Below, one piece after another: positions 60,213-64,000 of a stretch of 64,000 bases of DNA. Made by a program: the position numbers and the translations under genes. The notes beneath the pieces are model-generated. The model did no database searches and was not told the DNA's origin. It saw nothing but the letters and a program-made list of their open reading frames with translations. This DNA comes from Comamonadaceae bacterium UBA2334. Its GTDB lineage: Bacteria > Pseudomonadota > Gammaproteobacteria > Burkholderiales > Burkholderiaceae_C. Positions within the stretch are counted from its first letter, which is position 1; every line of letters begins with the position of its first letter. The stretch is from the NCBI GenBank assembly GCA_002344885.1, contig DDUQ01000065.1:7182-71181 (forward strand), written 5' to 3'.

Positions 60213-61336
60213 AGTACATCGACGAATTCCGCGACGGTGACTTGGCCCGCCAGATCGGTGCCCGCATCGTGGCCGAGGCCGAACCCGGTCGCCAGTACAG
60301 CTTCATGGAGTTCTGTGGTGGACACACGCATGCCATCAGCCGCTACGGCGTGCTGGAATTGCTGCCGCCCAACGTCCGCATGGTGCACGGGCCGGGCTGC
60401 CCGGTGTGTGTGCTGCCCATCGGGCGCATCGACCTGGCCATCCGCCTGGCGCTGGAGCGCAACGCCATCGTCTGCACCTATGGCGACACCATGCGCGTAC
60501 CGGCCTCTGATAGCCTGTCGCTCACCCGCGCCAAGGCGCGTGGCGGTGACATCCGCATGGTGTACTCCGCGGCCGACGCACTGGCCACTGCACGGGCAAA
60601 CCCGCAGCGTGAGGTGGTGTTTTTTGCCATTGGTTTCGAGACCACCACACCGCCCACGGCTCTCGCCATTCGCGATGCGCAGCGCGATGGTCTGGCCAAT
60701 TTCAGCGTGCTTTGCTGCCATGTGCTCACCCCGTCGGCCATCACGCACATCCTGGAGTCGCCCGAGGTGCGCCAGTTGGGCACCGTGCCCATTGACGGCT
60801 TCATCGGTCCGGCGCATGTGAGCATCGTCATTGGGTCAGCGCCTTACGAGCACTTTGCCGAGGAGTACCGTAAACCGGTGGTGATTGCCGGTTTCGAGCC
60901 GCTGGATGTAATGCAGGCCATCCTGATGCTGGTGCGCCAGGTGAACCAGGGGCGTGCACAGGTGGAAAATGAGTTCACCCGCGCCGTCACGCCAGAGGGC
61001 AACCTGAAGGCACAGGCCCTGGTTTCCGAGGTGTTCGAACTGCGCCCCGCTTTCGAGTGGCGCGGCTTGGGTACCGTGCCGTACAGCGCGCTGAAAATCC
61101 GCAGCGCGTTTGCAGCCTTCGATGCCGAGCGGCGCTTTCAGCTGGCCTACACCCCGGTGGCCGACAACAAGGCTTGTGAGTGTGGAGCCATTTTGCGTGG
61201 GGTGAAGCGACCGACCGATTGCAAGATATTCGGCACCGTGTGCACACCCGAGAACCCGGTGGGCTCGTGCATGGTGTCCAGCGAGGGGGCCTGCGCCGCG
61301 CACTACACCTATGGGCGTTTTCGCGATCAAGCATGA
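60209..61336 (+). CDS. hypD: Hydrogenase maturation protein HypD
   Basis: A 375-residue scaffold on which the Fe(CN)2CO moiety forms: SFMEFCGGHTHAISRYGVLE, VHGPGCPVCVLPIGRIDLAI, IGFETTTPPTALAIRDA, the C-terminal Cys group KACECGAILRGVKRPTDCKI, then CTPENPVGSCMVSSEGACAA (4Fe-4S). It overlaps hypC and hypE by 4 bp each. Length is typical. Confidence 0.97.
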   Translation: MKYIDEFRDGDLARQIGARIVAEAEPGRQYSFMEFCGGHTHAISRYGVLELLPPNVRMVHGPGCPVCVLPIGRIDLAIRLALERNAIVCTYGDTMRVPASDSLSLTRAKARGGDIRMVYSAADALATARANPQREVVFFAIGFETTTPPTALAIRDAQRDGLANFSVLCCHVLTPSAITHILESPEVRQLGTVPIDGFIGPAHVSIVIGSAPYEHFAEEYRKPVVIAGFEPLDVMQAILMLVRQVNQGRAQVENEFTRAVTPEGNLKAQALVSEVFELRPAFEWRGLGTVPYSALKIRSAFAAFDAERRFQLAYTPVADNKACECGAILRGVKRPTDCKIFGTVCTPENPVGSCMVSSEGACAAHYTYGRFRDQA

Positions 61337-62391
61337 AAAAACCTTACATCCGTCCACTCGACATCAAGCACGGGCGCATCGACATGGGCCACGGTGCCGG
61401 GGGCAAAGCCGCTGCGCAACTCATTGAAGAGCTGTTTCTAGCTGCATTCGACAACGAATTTCTGCGCCAGGGCGACGACGGTGCGGTGCTGTCGCTACCG
61501 GGCTTTGACCCTGCGCTGGGGAGGCTGGTGATGGCCACCGACGGTCACGTGATATCACCGCTGTTTTTCCCTGGCGGCGACATTGGGTGCCTGGCCGTTC
61601 ACGGTACGGTGAACGATGTTGCCATGAGCGGGGCCCGTCCGCTGTACCTGAGCGCCAGCTTCATCATTGAAGAGGGATTTCCGCTGGCCGACCTGCAGCG
61701 CATTGTGTTGTCCATGGCTGCGGCCGCGCGCGAGGCAGGTGTACCGGTGGTCACGGGCGACACCAAGGTGGTGGAGCAGGGCAAGGGCGACGGTGTCTTC
61801 ATCAGCACCACTGGTGTGGGTGTGGTGGCACCGGGTGTGCACATCAGCGGCAGACTGGCTCGCCCGGGCGATGTGGTGTTGCTGTCGGGCACCATTGGGG
61901 ATCATGGTGTTGCGGTGCTGTCCCAGCGCGAGTCCCTGGCGTTCGAAACCACCCTGCAAAGTGACACTGCGGCCCTGCACACGTTGGTGCAGGCCATGCT
62001 GGTGGCAGCACCGGGTGGCGTGCGTGTGCTGCGCGACCCCACGCGCGGCGGCCTGGCCACCACGCTGAACGAGGTTGCGCGTCAGTCGGGCGTGGGCATG
62101 GTGCTGCAGGAAGCGGCCATACCCGTCAAACCCCAGGTGGACGCCGCCTGCGAGTTGCTGGGCCTGGACCCGCTGTACGTGGCCAACGAGGGCAAACTGG
62201 TGGCCGTGGTCGTGCCCGAACTGGTCGACACGGTACTGGCCGCCATGCGGGCGCACCCGCTGGGCCAGGATGCCGCCCGCATTGGCGAGGTGACGGCCGA
62301 TCCGCACCAATTTGTGCAAATGGCCACCCGCTTTGGCGGGCGGCGCGTGGTGGACTGGCTCAGTGGCGAGCAACTGCCGCGCATCTGCTGA
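61333..62391 (+). CDS. hypE: Hydrogenase maturation protein HypE
   Basis: A 352-residue AIRS-like ATPase that dehydrates the carbamoyl on its C-terminal Cys to thiocyanate for the cyanide ligands. Ends with PRIC, the required tail. Family sequences: DMGHGAGGKAAAQLIEELFL, RQGDDGAVLSLPGFDPALG, GTVNDVAMSGARPLYLSASF, VVTGDTKVVEQGKGDGVFIS. It overlaps hypD by 4 bp. Confidence 0.97.
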   Translation: MKKPYIRPLDIKHGRIDMGHGAGGKAAAQLIEELFLAAFDNEFLRQGDDGAVLSLPGFDPALGRLVMATDGHVISPLFFPGGDIGCLAVHGTVNDVAMSGARPLYLSASFIIEEGFPLADLQRIVLSMAAAAREAGVPVVTGDTKVVEQGKGDGVFISTTGVGVVAPGVHISGRLARPGDVVLLSGTIGDHGVAVLSQRESLAFETTLQSDTAALHTLVQAMLVAAPGGVRVLRDPTRGGLATTLNEVARQSGVGMVLQEAAIPVKPQVDAACELLGLDPLYVANEGKLVAVVVPELVDTVLAAMRAHPLGQDAARIGEVTADPHQFVQMATRFGGRRVVDWLSGEQLPRIC

Positions 62392-62415
62392 GCTTGCAAC
62401 ACCGACGGTGAACCC

Positions 62416-64000
62416 ATGAGCCTGCGCATTTTGCTGCTGTGCCACAGCTTCAACAGCCTGAGCCAGCGCCTTTTTGCCGAGTTGCGCGCGCTGGGGCATG
62501 TGGTGTCGGTCGAGCTGGACATTGCCGACAGCGTGACCCAAGAGGCCGTCGCCCTGGCGCAGCCCGACCTGGTGCTGGCACCGTTCCTGAAGCGGCGCAT
62601 TCCCGTTTCGGTCTGGCAGCGCGTGCCGTGCCTGGTGGTGCACCCCGGTCCGCCGGGTGATCAGGGGCCGAATGCGCTGGACTGGGCGGTCACCACTGGC
62701 GAGGCGCAGTGGGGCGTAACGGTGCTGCAGGCCACGGGTGACTATGACGCAGGCCCCGTCTTGGCGCATGCGGCTTTTGCCGTGCGCAAGACCACCAAGG
62801 GGTCCCTGTACCGGCGGGAGGTGACGCAAGCCGCCGTGTGGGCCACATTGGCGGCTGTGTCGCGTTTTGCCCAAGGCGAGCGGTCGGTGCCCGAGCAACC
62901 ACCCTTGACTGCTCGGTGGCGGCCGGCCATGAAACAGGCCGACCGCGCCATCGACTGGGCACACGACCCCACCGAGCGCGTGTTGGCGCGCCTGAACGGA
63001 GCGGACGGCCAACCCGGCGTGCGCGATGCCTTGTGGGGCCAGCCCTGCTACCTGTGCGACGGACACGCCGCATCGGCCCGCACGTTGGCCGAATTTGCCC
63101 ACCAACCGCCCGGCGCGGTGGTGGCGGTGCGCGACGGTGCCTTGCTGCGCCGCACCGCAGATGGTGGCGTGTGGATCGGGCAGGTGCGGCGGGTGGATGC
63201 ACCCGGTACGCCGCTGGGACAAGGTGCGTTCAAGCAGGTGGCGGCCCAGGTGTTTGCCGCAGAAGCCGCCGACTTGCCTGTCCGCCAGGCTGCCCTGATG
63301 CGACCCGATGACGAGTGGGCCGAGGTTTCTTATGAGGAATGTGGCTATGGCGCTTGTTTGGTGGGGTTTTTGAGCTTCGATTTTTACAACGGTGCCATGG
63401 GCACGGAGCGTTGCCAACGGCTGTTGGCTGCGCTGAACGAGGTGAAGGCCCGCCCCACGCGTGTGCTGGTGCTGACCGGTGGCAGCGGTTTCTTCAGCAA
63501 TGGCATCGACCTCAACAGCATCGAGGCGGCAGCCCACCGTCCGGACGACAGCGCGGCGGACGAATCGTGGCGCAACATCCAGGCCATGGACGATGTGGCG
63601 CTGGCGGTGTTGCAGATGACCGACCGTCTCACTGTCAGCCTGATGCGCGGCAACGCAGGTGCGGGCGGGGTGTTCCTGGCGCTGGCTGCCGACGAGGTGT
63701 GGGCACACGAGAGTGTGGTGCTCAACCCTCACTACAAGAACATGGGCAACCTGTATGGCTCGGAGTACTGGACCTACCTTCTGCCCCGTCGCCTGGGTGA
63801 TGCCGGGGCACGAGAGCTGATGGCCAACCGCTTGCCGGTGCGCGCGGCCGATGCCTGCCGCATGGGCCTGATCGACCATTGCGACACCGAGCCTCGCGAG
63901 GGCCTGGAGGCCCGCAGCGTGGCACGCGCGCTGGCGCTGGCCGCTGCCAGCGATGCGGTGGATCGATTGGCCGCCAAGCAGGCGCGGCGCGCGGCTGACG
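62416..64000 (+). CDS. hypX: HypX/HoxX, CO-ligand synthesis protein (runs off the window)
   Basis: A partial gene of 528 codons so far (full HypX ~550-570 aa). The N-terminal half is a formyltransferase-like domain (RILLLCHSFNSLSQRLFAEL, LVVHPGPPGDQGPNALDWAV, YDAGPVLAHAAFAVRKTTKG). The C-terminal half is enoyl-CoA-hydratase-like (SFDFYNGAMGTERCQRLLAA, VLVLTGGSGFFSNGIDLNSI, MRGNAGAGGVFLALAADEVW). HypX takes a formyl group from formyl-THF and releases CO for the active site, which allows maturation in air. It starts 24 bp after hypE. Confidence 0.94.
   Translation, partial: MSLRILLLCHSFNSLSQRLFAELRALGHVVSVELDIADSVTQEAVALAQPDLVLAPFLKRRIPVSVWQRVPCLVVHPGPPGDQGPNALDWAVTTGEAQWGVTVLQATGDYDAGPVLAHAAFAVRKTTKGSLYRREVTQAAVWATLAAVSRFAQGERSVPEQPPLTARWRPAMKQADRAIDWAHDPTERVLARLNGADGQPGVRDALWGQPCYLCDGHAASARTLAEFAHQPPGAVVAVRDGALLRRTADGGVWIGQVRRVDAPGTPLGQGAFKQVAAQVFAAEAADLPVRQAALMRPDDEWAEVSYEECGYGACLVGFLSFDFYNGAMGTERCQRLLAALNEVKARPTRVLVLTGGSGFFSNGIDLNSIEAAAHRPDDSAADESWRNIQAMDDVALAVLQMTDRLTVSLMRGNAGAGGVFLALAADEVWAHESVVLNPHYKNMGNLYGSEYWTYLLPRRLGDAGARELMANRLPVRAADACRMGLIDHCDTEPREGLEARSVARALALAAASDAVDRLAAKQARRAAD

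Noticed and set aside
61555..63879. A 774-codon open frame on the minus strand
   Set aside because: It is antisense to hypE and hypX, which have clear family motifs; the composition is His/Gln/Arg-rich, as expected from a shadow frame.

Overview
The window is high-GC chromosomal DNA of a beta-proteobacterium, most likely Burkholderiales/Comamonadaceae. This is inferred from gene content and order (argF-argD next to a DUF3579 gene, rpsT, murJ and a sirB1-type gene; a kynBUA tryptophan-degradation cluster; a Bug-type TTT binding protein) and from several copies of a ~95 bp palindromic repeat with the hairpin layout I associate with that family. No rRNA, tRNA, CRISPR array or intact insertion sequence was found.

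1-12.2 kb holds scattered housekeeping and environmental genes: a DUF364/rarD pair, a TPR-methyltransferase, a GST, a chemoreceptor with a periplasmic c-type heme motif (CMLCH) and an FNR-like box upstream, a U32 'peptidase' (tRNA hydroxylation family), a flavin monooxygenase, a PaaI thioesterase, a Bug-family binding protein and an XRE protein. 12.2-15.4 kb is the kynurenine pathway (kynB, kynU, kynA). 15.5-25.2 kb is a conserved core block: an RlmI-like methyltransferase, a YkgJ cysteine-cluster protein, argF/argD, DUF3579, rpsT, a large adenylate-cyclase/TolB-like/TPR protein, murJ and sirB1.

25.2-45.1 kb is a patchwork of regulator-plus-target modules: isochorismatase/PfpI/GlxA regulator; a small Cys/His-rich secreted protein and a membrane-cupredoxin fusion; an SbtA-like bicarbonate permease with a divergent LysR; AraC plus secreted SnoaL-like protein; VOC protein plus chromate transporter; a PhnD-like binding protein with a histidine kinase and a small membrane protein; and a TPP enzyme with an FAD dehydrogenase and a divergent AraC regulator. 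45.1-48.9 kb is a partly lower-GC, gene-poor stretch with a GIY-YIG protein, a short cold-shock-domain frame broken by stops, an orphan membrane protein, arfB, a DUF4112 gene and an SDR pseudogene.

48.9-64.0 kb is one continuous [NiFe]-hydrogenase locus on the + strand: hybO-hybA-hybB-hybC (Tat-exported, membrane-bound, Hyb type), hybD (endopeptidase), a HypC/HybG-type chaperone, hybE, hupE, a hupK/hoxV-like gene, hypA, hypB, a short hypF, hypC, hypD, hypE and hypX (runs off the end). Genes overlap or lie close together, suggesting one or two long transcripts. H2 electrons would pass from HybC/HybO through HybA and HybB to quinone. HypA-F build and insert the Ni-Fe(CN)2CO centre, and HypX supplies CO in air. 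The most unusual point is that the small subunit carries Pro (residue 74) where the second cysteine of the proximal [4Fe-4S] CxxC motif is normally found. HypB has a ~50-residue His-rich insert inside its G domain, and HypF consists only of the Kae1-like half.
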